DNA from: UMGS1889 sp964540575
GTDB taxonomy: Bacteria > Bacillota > Clostridia > Oscillospirales > Ruminococcaceae
Assembly (NCBI GenBank): GCA_964540575.1
Contig: CAZINI010000005.1
Span: 55,766 to 119,765 of the forward strand
Length of the DNA stretch: 64,000 nt
Direction: 5' to 3'
In this document: piece by piece, positions 24,965-34,104 of the stretch
Layout of the letters: each line of letters starts with the position of its first letter
Numbering within the stretch: position 1 is the first letter of the stretch
The notes under the pieces: generated by a model
Seen by the model: only the letters and a program-made list of their open reading frames with translations
What the model was told of the DNA's origin: nothing
Databases searched by the model: none
Translations under genes and position numbers: made by a program

Positions 24965-26234
24965 TTCCGCTTTCGGACTGCACAGATTCGGAGTTTCCTC
25001 CGCTTGTCCCGTTGAGCTCATCTTCGGTTTCAAGGAACTCATTAGTATTCACTCCCTCAACAATAATATCCTCATAAACCGCAAGGTAACTGTTGTCCTG
25101 AGTAATACGGGAAAGCACATAGTCATCTCCCGTAAAGACAACATCTATTTTCTTAAATGTTATCTTCTGACCAAGCTTGACGTAAACGCCTCTTTCATTT
25201 TCACGATTAAAGCGAATAGCTTCCATAGGTACCTTTAAACCGTAAAAATCGTTCAAAACCATTTCCACACGTTCTGTTCGGTGTTGAACAACATCGTATG
25301 TAAGGTTTTCACAGGAAACGATGACCACGGTTTCCTTCGGGTCATCACCCTCGTTTATCATTTCAATAACAGCGTCAAGAGGAACTGACGAAGAACTCAG
25401 CTTTAAAGTAACGCTTCCGCCTTCCGTAAAGCTTCCCTCGGAGTTATCAATAACGCCTGCCATATACCACTTATAGCCATCGATCATCTTTCCGATATAG
25501 CCGCTGCTTTTATGCTCTTCGGTATCGGAGATTATCCTGTCTATATCCTCAGCAGTCAGAAGATCCATTCGGTCGGGAGTAAGTTCCGATTCATATCCGT
25601 CGGTATAGCTGACGAAATATCCCGGATCTGTGACCGAAACGCTTTCAAAAGGCGTTGCCTGTCTTGCCTGCAAAGCGGATATTTTCGTTTCAAGATCATT
25701 AATGCGTTCATTATAATCCGTTTCGTTTTCCACCGCAAGCTGCAGAATGCACATTAACTTTAAAAGCTCATTTCGTTCTTCTTCCACTTCATCATAACGT
25801 TTTTTTGCGATGAGCGACGTTATGGTGCGGTATTTTTCATCTATCTGCTTGGACAAAAAGTCGGGCTCGGCAAGAGCGACTGTACCGGGATTTTGTACCT
25901 CCAAAAGCAGATCTCTCTCGGCTGTAAGCTCCTTTATCTGCTGATTTACGGCAATTTCATTTTCATTGTTGTAAACCTCGGCAACGACCGAATTTTTAGC
26001 GAACTTGCTTCCATCGGGGCTTTTATAGCTTATAACACCTCTCCCGCTGTACGGGACGGGAGTTTCATTCCGTATAAAAACGCCCCTGAAAACAGCCTTT
26101 TCGGCAGATGAATAGGTATGAGCAGTGACCGTCGTATATTGGTCGTCAAATTTAAGATATATCTGACTGAAAACCGTTATAAGGACAAACACGGAGAGCA
26201 GGAAAATCAGAATTCGCATCATTACAGAATTCAT
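24942..26234 (-). CDS. HlyD-like membrane-anchored protein
   Basis: 430 residues. One N-terminal membrane helix (about 5-25, ILIFLLSVFVLITVFSQIYL). A beta barrel-hybrid part, a coiled-coil hairpin (about 95-185, rich in Glu/Lys/Leu), and a second barrel part (VFTGDDYVLSRI) follow. The Ser/Gly/Glu-rich tail is unstructured. The fold resembles periplasmic adaptors (HlyD), although a Gram-positive cell has no outer membrane. Related proteins occur beside sepF and yggS in several Clostridia, suggesting a cell-envelope or division role. No transporter partner is nearby. The 3' end overlaps yggS. Confidence 0.75.
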   Translation of the reverse strand: MNSVMMRILIFLLSVFVLITVFSQIYLKFDDQYTTVTAHTYSSAEKAVFRGVFIRNETPVPYSGRGVISYKSPDGSKFAKNSVVAEVYNNENEIAVNQQIKELTAERDLLLEVQNPGTVALAEPDFLSKQIDEKYRTITSLIAKKRYDEVEEERNELLKLMCILQLAVENETDYNERINDLETKISALQARQATPFESVSVTDPGYFVSYTDGYESELTPDRMDLLTAEDIDRIISDTEEHKSSGYIGKMIDGYKWYMAGVIDNSEGSFTEGGSVTLKLSSSSVPLDAVIEMINEGDDPKETVVIVSCENLTYDVVQHRTERVEMVLNDFYGLKVPMEAIRFNRENERGVYVKLGQKITFKKIDVVFTGDDYVLSRITQDNSYLAVYEDIIVEGVNTNEFLETEDELNGTSGGNSESVQSESGSESTAAS

Positions 26235-26249
26235 AAGATCCTGCCCTTC

Positions 26250-26486
26250 TTACTTATCCTGATCTGTATCAAGAATTGAGATCGTCTTATATGGAATAAT
26301 TGTAGAAATTGCGTGCTTGAAAACAACATTCTGCTTTCCGTCACAGTCGAGAATAACAATGTAGCTGTCAAAGCCCTTGACCATTCCCTTAAACTGGTAA
26401 CCGTTTGTCAAAAATATGGTTACGGGAATCTTTTCTTTTCTGGCTTGATTAAGGAAAGCGTCTTGAAGATTTAAGCTTTTATTCAT
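26250..26486 (-). CDS. hfq: RNA chaperone Hfq
   Basis: 78 residues, the length expected for Gram-positive Hfq. Sm1 motif: LQDAFLNQARKEKIPVTIFLTNGYQFKGMVKGFDSYIVIL. Sm2 motif: VVFKHAISTIIPY. Hfq hexamers bind A/U-rich sRNA and mRNA. A preceding gap of 97 nt after miaA contains AT-rich sequence with a weak extended -10 (TGATATAAT) but no clear -35. In many bacteria hfq follows miaA, as here. Confidence 0.97.
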   Translation of the reverse strand: MNKSLNLQDAFLNQARKEKIPVTIFLTNGYQFKGMVKGFDSYIVILDCDGKQNVVFKHAISTIIPYKTISILDTDQDK

Positions 26487-26583
26487 AAATACATTTCCTT
26501 TCCTGTATTATTTACGATAAATTGAATTATAAATTGAACCATCCGCTTATATAACAGCTTAAGCCATTATAAATATTATTATA

Positions 26584-27540
26584 TCATATAATTTCGGATT
26601 TTTCTACTATATTTAAGCAATCCACAATAAGTTTTCTTTTATTTAACATTTCGTCCATTTCTAGCCATATAATTCTGTTATCTCGGCGAAACCAAGTTAG
26701 CTGACGCTTTGCATATCTTCGGGTCTGCATTTTCAGATAATCAAGACACTCTTCAAGGCTTTTTGTGCCCTCAAAATATGGAAACAGCTCCTTATATCCG
26801 ATAGCCTGATGAGCAGTCTTTAGTCCCGAACTGCTTCTCCAGACAGCTTCCGCTTCCTCCACAAGGCCATTTTCAGCCATAATATCCACACGCTTATTTA
26901 TCCTGTCATAGAGCAAACTTCGGTCTTTGTAGTTAAGACCTATAAAGCACGGTTTATAGGGAGATTCCTCGGAACGGCTCACTACCTTATATTCACTGAA
27001 TTTCATACCCGTAAGCTCATATATCTCAAGTGCACGGATTATCCTTGTGATATTATTCGGATGAAGCTCAGCAGCTGTGTCGGGGTCGATCTCTCTCAAA
27101 CGTTCAAGCATTGCCTCTCTGCCATGTTTTTCAGCTTCTTCGGTAAGCCGCTTTCGGATATTTCCATCAGTCTGTGCACTGTCAAAGGAAATATTATCTA
27201 TAAGCGAATTGATATAAAGTCCCGTACCTCCGACCACAACAGGCAGCTTTCCCCTGCTGTGAATATCCCTTATAGCTTCGGACGCAAGCTTTACATAATC
27301 GGCAACGCTGAATTCACACTCAGGCTCAATGACGCTTATCAGGTGATGCGGCACTCCCATAGTTTCCCCGGGAGTGGGCTTTGCAGTGGCAATGTCCATA
27401 CCCTTATATATCTGCATAGAATCGGCAGATACCACCTCGCCGTTCAGCTGCCTGCACATTTCGATGCCTAAAGCAGTTTTCCCCGATGCGGTTGGACCGA
27501 CAATAACAAGAACGGGAATTTTTTTATATTTATCCGACAT
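26584..27540 (-). CDS. miaA: tRNA dimethylallyltransferase
   Basis: 318 residues from the ATG at 27540, which has AAAGGA just upstream; the frame runs 15 codons further into mutL. Transfers an isopentenyl group to A37 of tRNAs that read UNN codons; MiaB (32656-34029) then methylthiolates it. Motifs: P-loop GPTASGKTALG, SADSMQIYKGMDIATAKP, VVGGTGLYINSL, and AIGYKEL with RRYAKRQLTWFRR. Overall length normal. Confidence 0.96.
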   Translation of the reverse strand: MSDKYKKIPVLVIVGPTASGKTALGIEMCRQLNGEVVSADSMQIYKGMDIATAKPTPGETMGVPHHLISVIEPECEFSVADYVKLASEAIRDIHSRGKLPVVVGGTGLYINSLIDNISFDSAQTDGNIRKRLTEEAEKHGREAMLERLREIDPDTAAELHPNNITRIIRALEIYELTGMKFSEYKVVSRSEESPYKPCFIGLNYKDRSLLYDRINKRVDIMAENGLVEEAEAVWRSSSGLKTAHQAIGYKELFPYFEGTKSLEECLDYLKMQTRRYAKRQLTWFRRDNRIIWLEMDEMLNKRKLIVDCLNIVEKSEII

Positions 27541-27550
27541 AGCATTCCTT

Positions 27551-29557
27551 TCAGACAATTCGTTTAAACTGTTTGTCAAAATCATATTTTGTAAGCTTGA
27601 ACATAACCGGTCTGCCGTGAGGACAATATCTTATCTCATCTCTGGAAAGCACTTCCTTTACCAGCCACATCAGCTCCTTGGGAGAGTTGTTGTCATTAGC
27701 CTTTACAGCAGCCTTGCATGCAAATGTATGATACATATCGTCCAATATTTCGGGCATAGGATTATGCTTATGCTCCAGAAGATTTCCCGCAAGCTCCTGC
27801 ACAAGTGAGTCAGCCTCACAGCCGTCCAAAATAGCGGGAATTCCCTTAACGGAAACAAGAGGTGCCTTCACAAAACCTATCTCAAATCCAAGCTCGGAAA
27901 TAAGTGCACTGTTTTCCTCAAGAGCATCATATTCGGAATATTCAAGCATAAGCTCCACAGGAACAAGCAGGAGCTGAGAGTTAAGCGGCTGCTTCCTTGC
28001 CTTGATATTTTCAAACAAAATACGCTCGTGAGCGGCGTGCTTGTCAATAAATACGACCTCATCACCGCACTCGGCAATAACATAGGTTTTAAAAGCCTCT
28101 CCGATAAGCCTTACGGTTATTTCTTCCTTTTGCGGTATCTCTATAACAGGTTCATTTTTCTTTTTCAGCGACCCCGAGTTAATGTATTTAAAACCCGAAA
28201 CAGGCTCCTCTGCCGTATTAACAGGTGATTCCGTTTTCGGAATTTCAACGGGCTTCTCTTCCTCAGCCTTGGCAGCTTCTTCTTTTTTCGGTACAGAAAC
28301 AGACTCAGGCAGATCGCTGACTGTTGTCGGGACTGCCTTTTCCACAGATGGAGGTTCCTCGGTTTCAATCGGAGCAGGCTTGGGAACAGACCGTATCTCC
28401 GGTACTGTTTCTGTCGGCACACTTACAGACACCTTAACTGCTTTCACAGGCTCAGCAGTCTTTTCGGGCTCTGCAAAGCGATACTGCTCGGGCGGCGGAG
28501 TCATTTTCGGCGGATAGGCAGTGTAATCTACCTTAGGCCGTGATGGAATGCTCATTTCCGACGGAACGCTTCCTGCAAGCAAAGCACTTTTTATGGCAAA
28601 GTAAACTGTGTTGTATATTACATCATCATTTGAAAAACGCACTTCCACCTTCGCAGGGTGAACATTCACATCGACCACATTGGGCGGAACATTTATCATC
28701 AGCACACAAGCAGGAAATTTGCCCTCCATAATAGAGTTGGTGTACGCATCTTCAAGAGCCTTCGTGCAGGTAAATGAGCGAACATATCTGCCGTTAATGA
28801 AAAAATTCTGAAAGGAACGCTTTGCCCGTCCGAACAGCGGCTTTATGGTAAATCCCGCAACGTGAATACCGTTAAGCTCGTAATCAACGGGAAGCATTGC
28901 ACAAGCAAGCTGTTTTCCGAAAACCGTGTAAACAGTGGAAAAAATATCGCCGTCACCCGCTGTGTAAAATTCCGCCTTTCCGTCCCGAATGAATTTAAAG
29001 GAAATATCGGGGTGGGACAGTGCGATTTTCTCAATGATATTCGCAATGGAATTTCCCTCGGAAACGTCTTTTTTCAGAAATTTCAAACGAGCGGGAACGT
29101 TGTAGAAAATATCTCTGACAACGATCGTTGTCCCATCGGCACAGCCTGCTTTTTCAAAGAGCTTTTCTTCGGTGCCTTCGATAACATAATGCGTTCCGTA
29201 TTCGTCCGCAGCGGGCTTCGTCAAAATATCCACCTTTGCAACCGCTGCGATGGAAGCAAGTGCCTCTCCTCGGAAGCCCAAAGTGAATATTCTGTCCAAA
29301 TCATCTTTGGTTTTAAGCTTGCTGGTAGCATGGCGAAGAAATGCTTTGGGCACGTCAGCTTCGTCAATACCGCAGCCGTTATCGGTGACCCGCATATAGG
29401 TAATGCCGCCTCGGCGTATCTCAATTGTTATGGAATTTGCTCCGCTGTCAATGGAATTTTCCAAAAGCTCCTTAATAATTGACGACGGACGTTCTATGAC
29501 CTCACCCGCTGCAATAAGCTCGGCGACTTCTTTGGTCAAAAGATTTATCTGCGGCAT
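27551..29557 (-). CDS. mutL: DNA mismatch-repair protein MutL
   Basis: 668 residues. The GHKL ATPase domain has IAAGEVIERPSSIIKELLENSID, DNGCGI and LGFRGEALASIAAVA. A long Pro/Glu/Val-rich linker spans about 345-455. The C-terminal dimerisation and endonuclease domain keeps DKHAAHERILFE (variant of DQHAxxE) and ACKAAVKAND / CPHGRPV, so nicking activity is likely intact. MutL couples mismatch recognition by MutS to strand removal. It lies 10 nt after mutS and just before miaA. Confidence 0.96.
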   Translation of the reverse strand: MPQINLLTKEVAELIAAGEVIERPSSIIKELLENSIDSGANSITIEIRRGGITYMRVTDNGCGIDEADVPKAFLRHATSKLKTKDDLDRIFTLGFRGEALASIAAVAKVDILTKPAADEYGTHYVIEGTEEKLFEKAGCADGTTIVVRDIFYNVPARLKFLKKDVSEGNSIANIIEKIALSHPDISFKFIRDGKAEFYTAGDGDIFSTVYTVFGKQLACAMLPVDYELNGIHVAGFTIKPLFGRAKRSFQNFFINGRYVRSFTCTKALEDAYTNSIMEGKFPACVLMINVPPNVVDVNVHPAKVEVRFSNDDVIYNTVYFAIKSALLAGSVPSEMSIPSRPKVDYTAYPPKMTPPPEQYRFAEPEKTAEPVKAVKVSVSVPTETVPEIRSVPKPAPIETEEPPSVEKAVPTTVSDLPESVSVPKKEEAAKAEEEKPVEIPKTESPVNTAEEPVSGFKYINSGSLKKKNEPVIEIPQKEEITVRLIGEAFKTYVIAECGDEVVFIDKHAAHERILFENIKARKQPLNSQLLLVPVELMLEYSEYDALEENSALISELGFEIGFVKAPLVSVKGIPAILDGCEADSLVQELAGNLLEHKHNPMPEILDDMYHTFACKAAVKANDNNSPKELMWLVKEVLSRDEIRYCPHGRPVMFKLTKYDFDKQFKRIV

Positions 29558-29567
29558 TTTTTCACTC

Positions 29568-32171
29568 CTATTTCAGCATATCAACAAGTTCTATTAACAG
29601 ATACTTTGCGTCCTCATCGGAAAGCTCATCGGGATTTGTTTTTCTCAGCCTGTCTATAATTCTGCTTTCATCAATTGCACCAAAGCTTATCTGACCATCG
29701 TCCTCGGAAGGCTTGGGAGCGGCAGCCTTGGCAGCTTCCATTTCCGCAAGCAGCTGCTTTGCTCTTGAAGTCACCTTTGACGGCAATCCGGCAAGCTTTG
29801 CGACCTCGATACCGTAGCTGTCGTCGATACCACCCGGAACTATTTTACGCAAGAATTTAATATCGTCGCCCCTTTTTTTCACGGCAATACTGAAATTCTT
29901 TACTCCGTCAATTTCATTTTCCAAATTGATAAGCTCGTGATAATGTGTTGCAAAAAGGGTCTTGCAGCCGAGTATCCTCGTGTTTGCAATATACTCCGCA
30001 ACCGCCGTGGCAATGCTTATTCCGTCGAATGTGGAGGTGCCCCGTCCGACCTCATCGAGAACGACAAGGCTGTTTTTGGTGGCGTGCTTCAAAATATCTG
30101 CGACCTCGCTCATTTCCACCATAAAGGTAGACTGCCCCGCTGTCAGATCGTCGGAGGCTCCAACTCGTGTAAATATTTTATCCGTTATGGAAATGTGAGC
30201 ATAGGACGCCGGTACGAAGCAGCCCATCTGTGCCATCAGTACAATAAGAGCTGTCTGACGCATATATGTGGATTTACCGGACATATTGGGACCCGTAATT
30301 ATTGACATTCGATTAGCCTTCTGATCGAGATAAACATTATTCGGCACATACATCTCATCATCAAGAACAAGCTCAACAACAGGGTGACGGCCGTCCCGTA
30401 TGTCAATAACTCCGTCAATTGCTATCTCAGGTTTAACATATAGATTTTTCATTGAAACCTGTGCAAAAGAGCAAAGCACGTCCAATGCCGCAACAGCAGA
30501 AGCGGTAGTCTGAACCTTAACGAGCTGCGTTGCAATAAATTCCCTTACCTCACAGAAAATATCATATTCAAGCGTAAGCACCTTATCATTTGCACCGAGA
30601 ATAGTGTTTTCAGCATTTTTCAATTCTTCGGTGATGAAACGCTCACAGTTTGCAAGTGTCTGTTTTCTTATATAATTTTCGGGAACAAGATCGTAGTAGG
30701 ATTTTGTAACTTCGATATAATAACCAAAAACACGATTGTAGCTTATTTTGAGATTTTTTATTCCCGTCTTTTCTCTTTCACGCTGCTCTATCTCCGTGAT
30801 AATATCCTTGCCGCCCGAAATAATCTTCCGAAGCCCATCAAGCTCATCATTGAAACCGTCTTTGATAATTCCGCCTTCCTTTGCACTTATCGGCGGCTCA
30901 TCGGAAATGGCATTTTCTATAAGATTTGAAATATCTTCAAGGGCATCAATATCATTATTGAGATTTTTTAGAAGTATAGATGAAAATCCCGAAAGCTTTT
31001 CCTTGATTTCCGGCAACGCAAGTGCAGTCAGCGACAATGCTTTCAGATCCCTCGGTGTAGCCGAACGGTACATGACCTTTGTCATCAGACGTTCAAGGTC
31101 ATAGACCTTTCCAAGGCTGTCGGAGATCTCCTGACGGATAAGTGAGTTTTTACAAAGCTGCTCCACCGCATCAAGACGGTTTATTATTATGGCAGGCTTA
31201 ACAAGCGGCTGTTCAATATAGGTACGCAGAAGCCGCTTTCCCATTGAGGTCTTTGTAGAGTCAAGCACCCACATCAGGCTGCCTTTTTTCTCTTTGCTGC
31301 GGAGAGTTTCCGTAAGCTCAAGATTTCGTCTTGCATTAAGATCAAGCTCCATAAAGGTGCTGTCTGAATGTTTTGTAATAGCTGTAAAACGTCCCACAAG
31401 AGCCTTCTGCGTGTCTGCAATATAATCAAACAGTCCGCATACGCAGCGGCTTTCATCACTGTCATCATCAAGACCAAGCTCACAAAGCTCTCCTGCACTG
31501 AACTGCTTGAGAAGCACTTCTTTTTTCATTGAAACCGAAAAAGAAATATCGTCAAGAAGCTGAACGATACACTTCATTTTATTTTTCAAAAAGCTTTGAA
31601 TATCCTTGCAGTCGAGAAACGCACTGTTAAACAGCAGTTCCGCAGGCTGATAGCGGGAAAGCTCGTTAATAATGCCATTCTCGGCTTCCTTGCCTGACTT
31701 TGTGTACAGATCCACTTCACCTGTGGAAATATCCGCAAAGCAAACAGAAATGGATTTTTCCGCCGCATAAACGCAGCAAATATAGTTGTTCTTGCTTTCA
31801 TCAAGCATATTGCTTTCGGTGAGAGTTCCCGGGGTAACTACCCGGATAACATCTCTTTCCACAATACCCTTTGAAAGCTTTGGGTCGGTGAGCTGTTCGC
31901 AGACTGCAACCTTGAATCCTGCATCGACAAGCTTTTTTATGTATATCTCCGCACTGTGAAAAGGAACGCCGCACATAGGTGCACGTTCCTCCAGACCGCA
32001 GTCCCGTCCTGTCAGGGTAAGCTCGAGAACCTTCGAAGCTGTCAAAGCATCTTCAAAAAACATCTCATAGAAATCGCCCAGCCTGTAAAAAAGAATATGG
32101 TTTTTATATTTATCCTTAACGCCGAAATACTGCTGCATCATCGGCGAAAGCTTACTACGATCTATTTCCAT
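29568..32171 (-). CDS. mutS: DNA mismatch-repair protein MutS
   Basis: 867 residues, normal for MutS. The mismatch-binding domain has YRLGDFYEMFFEDA with the Phe-x-Glu. The ATPase has Walker A GPNMSGKSTYMRQ near residue 615, Walker B VLDEVGRGTSTFDG and the FATHYHEL motif. Not MutS2, because the N-terminal mismatch domain is present and no Smr domain follows. Begins an operon part with mutL, miaA and hfq. The 52-nt gap to ylbF has no evident terminator. Confidence 0.98.
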   Translation of the reverse strand: MEIDRSKLSPMMQQYFGVKDKYKNHILFYRLGDFYEMFFEDALTASKVLELTLTGRDCGLEERAPMCGVPFHSAEIYIKKLVDAGFKVAVCEQLTDPKLSKGIVERDVIRVVTPGTLTESNMLDESKNNYICCVYAAEKSISVCFADISTGEVDLYTKSGKEAENGIINELSRYQPAELLFNSAFLDCKDIQSFLKNKMKCIVQLLDDISFSVSMKKEVLLKQFSAGELCELGLDDDSDESRCVCGLFDYIADTQKALVGRFTAITKHSDSTFMELDLNARRNLELTETLRSKEKKGSLMWVLDSTKTSMGKRLLRTYIEQPLVKPAIIINRLDAVEQLCKNSLIRQEISDSLGKVYDLERLMTKVMYRSATPRDLKALSLTALALPEIKEKLSGFSSILLKNLNNDIDALEDISNLIENAISDEPPISAKEGGIIKDGFNDELDGLRKIISGGKDIITEIEQREREKTGIKNLKISYNRVFGYYIEVTKSYYDLVPENYIRKQTLANCERFITEELKNAENTILGANDKVLTLEYDIFCEVREFIATQLVKVQTTASAVAALDVLCSFAQVSMKNLYVKPEIAIDGVIDIRDGRHPVVELVLDDEMYVPNNVYLDQKANRMSIITGPNMSGKSTYMRQTALIVLMAQMGCFVPASYAHISITDKIFTRVGASDDLTAGQSTFMVEMSEVADILKHATKNSLVVLDEVGRGTSTFDGISIATAVAEYIANTRILGCKTLFATHYHELINLENEIDGVKNFSIAVKKRGDDIKFLRKIVPGGIDDSYGIEVAKLAGLPSKVTSRAKQLLAEMEAAKAAAPKPSEDDGQISFGAIDESRIIDRLRKTNPDELSDEDAKYLLIELVDMLK

Positions 32172-32223
32172 TCAGAAATACCTCCGAGAGATTTTCCCTG
32201 CAAAACGGGAAGCATATAAGCGA

Positions 32224-32631
32224 TCAATGACAGCCGCCGCAGGAACCGCAGTCACCTCCGCAGCTGGGCTGCTCATAGGGGCAGGTATCGGGATCCTCAC
32301 CGTTTGCTGAATATGTGATGATTACGTTTATCTGTGAAAGCAGACCGTCCATAGCGTCCTTTGCTTTATTGAAGGCTTCCATACTGTCCATAGCCATTAT
32401 CGTTCCGTAAAGACTCTTTATCTCATCGTCAAGCTTGTTGAGAAGCTCGCCGTTTTTTTCGGATCTTGACATTTCACTGTTCAGCTGCATACGCTTAAGA
32501 TTAAATTCCTGAATAAGCTGCTGGAGCTTTTCATCTCCCTCGTAAACAGCCTTTGCTCTGTAATACTCGGTGTATCTTTCGTCCTGCTGAATAAGCTTTC
32601 CAAGTTCTCTTGCCTTTGCTATAATATCCAT
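32224..32631 (-). CDS. ylbF: YlbF-family protein with Cys-rich tail
   Basis: 135 residues. A helical YlbF/YmcA domain (about 1-110; GKLIQQDERYTEYYRAKAVYEGDEKLQQLIQEF). The C-terminal tail CPYEQPSCGGDCGSCGGCH holds five cysteines in 19 residues. In B. subtilis, YlbF, YmcA and YaaT form a complex that binds iron-sulfur clusters and modulates RNase Y, affecting sporulation and competence. The tail here is probably a cluster ligand site. Position between miaB and mutS is common in Clostridia. Which paralogue it equals is uncertain. Confidence 0.85.
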   Translation of the reverse strand: MDIIAKARELGKLIQQDERYTEYYRAKAVYEGDEKLQQLIQEFNLKRMQLNSEMSRSEKNGELLNKLDDEIKSLYGTIMAMDSMEAFNKAKDAMDGLLSQINVIITYSANGEDPDTCPYEQPSCGGDCGSCGGCH

Positions 32632-32655
32632 TTTTAAAACTCCTTAATCTAATAT

Positions 32656-34029
32656 TTAATCTATGATTATACCCTCAACAGCCCAGTAACGGGTGGAGGT
32701 GATCTTCACTTTTTTTATCTGACCGATAAGCTCACTGCCGCCTTTTGCTTCGACAATGATGAACTCATCGCTTTTGCCCGAAATATAACCGCTGCGTCTG
32801 CTTTCACCGTCAAAAAGAACAGTCATTACCCTGCCGCTGAAACGCTTGTAATTCTCCTCGGCAACATTCCGCTGAACCTCAAGCAATTCCCTGAACCACT
32901 TGCTTTTATCTTCATCGGAGGTTTTATCCTCCAGCTCTGCAGCTTTTGTTCCCTTACGCTTTGAATAAATGAAAGAGAAAATGTTATCATACCCGACTTT
33001 TTTCACCGTATCCAAAGTCATTAGAAAATCCTCGTAGGTTTCATTTGGAAATCCGACTATTATGTCGGTAGAAAGGGAAAACTGCGGCATTTTTTCTCTT
33101 GCATAGTTTACGGTATCCATATATTTTTGCAGATTATAATGTCTGTTCATCGCCTTAAGAATGCGGTCACTGCCCGATTGAAGCGGCAGATGCAGATGTT
33201 TGCATATTTTATCACATTCGGAAATAGTATCGATAAGCTCAAATGTAACGTCCTTAGGGTGGGATGTCATAAACCGAATTCTGAAATCCCCGTCCAGATC
33301 GTTTATACGACGAAGCAGTTCGGAAAAACTGATAGGATTGTCCAGATTTTTGCCGTAGGAATTGACGTTCTGACCCAGAAGCATTATCTCCTTACAGCCA
33401 TCGGAAACAAGCCCTTTTATTTCACTCAGAATATCCTCGGGCAGACGGCTGTGTTCACGGCCTCGTACATAAGGAACGATGCAATAGGTGCAGAAATTGT
33501 TGCAGCCATACATTATAGGGACGCTTGCCTTATAGGAACAGCTTCGGATAACACGCATACCCTCCGTAGGAACGCTGCTTCTTTCCTCGGTGTCCTCGAT
33601 AAATCGGCGGCTTTCCAGATGTTCAAAAAGCAGCTTTGGAAAATCCGCAATTGCAAATGTCCCGAATACAATATCCACATATTTATAGGAACGCCGTATT
33701 CTCTCAACAATGTGCTTTTGCTGAGGCATACAGCCGCATATCCCAATAATAAGGTTTGGATTATGCTCCTTCAGCCGTTTCAGCTCGCCTATATTTCCGA
33801 AAACCTTTTCCTCCGCATTTTCACGGACAGCACAGGTGTTTAGGATAATAATATCGGCAGCAGTTCGGTCATCGGTTATACCGCAGCCCATATCCGCAAG
33901 CATACCGAGAATTTTCTCTCCATCACTGACGTTCTGCTGACAGCCATAGCTGTGCACAAAGGCAAGCGGTGCAAAATCCGAACGCTGAAATCTTGTCCTC
34001 ACCTTATCGATATAATCACGAAAATCCAT
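32656..34029 (-). CDS. miaB: tRNA-2-methylthio-N6-dimethylallyladenosine synthase
   Basis: 457 residues. UPF0004 N-terminal domain with cysteines in SYGCQQNVSDGEK, LNTCAVRENAE and GICGCMPQ. Radical-SAM centre CNNFCTYCIVPYVRGREHSR near residue 170. TRAM domain at the C-terminus (RVMTVLFDGESRRSGYISGKSDEF). Adds a methylthio group to i6A37, the product of miaA in this window. Promoter at 34076-34104. Confidence 0.97.
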   Translation of the reverse strand: MDFRDYIDKVRTRFQRSDFAPLAFVHSYGCQQNVSDGEKILGMLADMGCGITDDRTAADIIILNTCAVRENAEEKVFGNIGELKRLKEHNPNLIIGICGCMPQQKHIVERIRRSYKYVDIVFGTFAIADFPKLLFEHLESRRFIEDTEERSSVPTEGMRVIRSCSYKASVPIMYGCNNFCTYCIVPYVRGREHSRLPEDILSEIKGLVSDGCKEIMLLGQNVNSYGKNLDNPISFSELLRRINDLDGDFRIRFMTSHPKDVTFELIDTISECDKICKHLHLPLQSGSDRILKAMNRHYNLQKYMDTVNYAREKMPQFSLSTDIIVGFPNETYEDFLMTLDTVKKVGYDNIFSFIYSKRKGTKAAELEDKTSDEDKSKWFRELLEVQRNVAEENYKRFSGRVMTVLFDGESRRSGYISGKSDEFIIVEAKGGSELIGQIKKVKITSTRYWAVEGIIID

Positions 34030-34075
34030 AAAAGCTGCTATCTCCCATAACGAAAAATCTATTCGGTAAATATTA

Positions 34076-34104
34076 ATTATATCACATTATCCCGAAAAAG
34101 TCAA
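34076..34104 (-). promoter_or_regulatory. Sigma-A promoter of the miaB operon
   Basis: On the minus strand, TTGACT at 34104-34099, a 17-nt spacer ending TG-A, and TATAAT at 34081-34076. The -35 overlaps the stop of the upstream gene. Transcription would cover miaB and probably ylbF-mutS-mutL-miaA. Confidence 0.75.
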
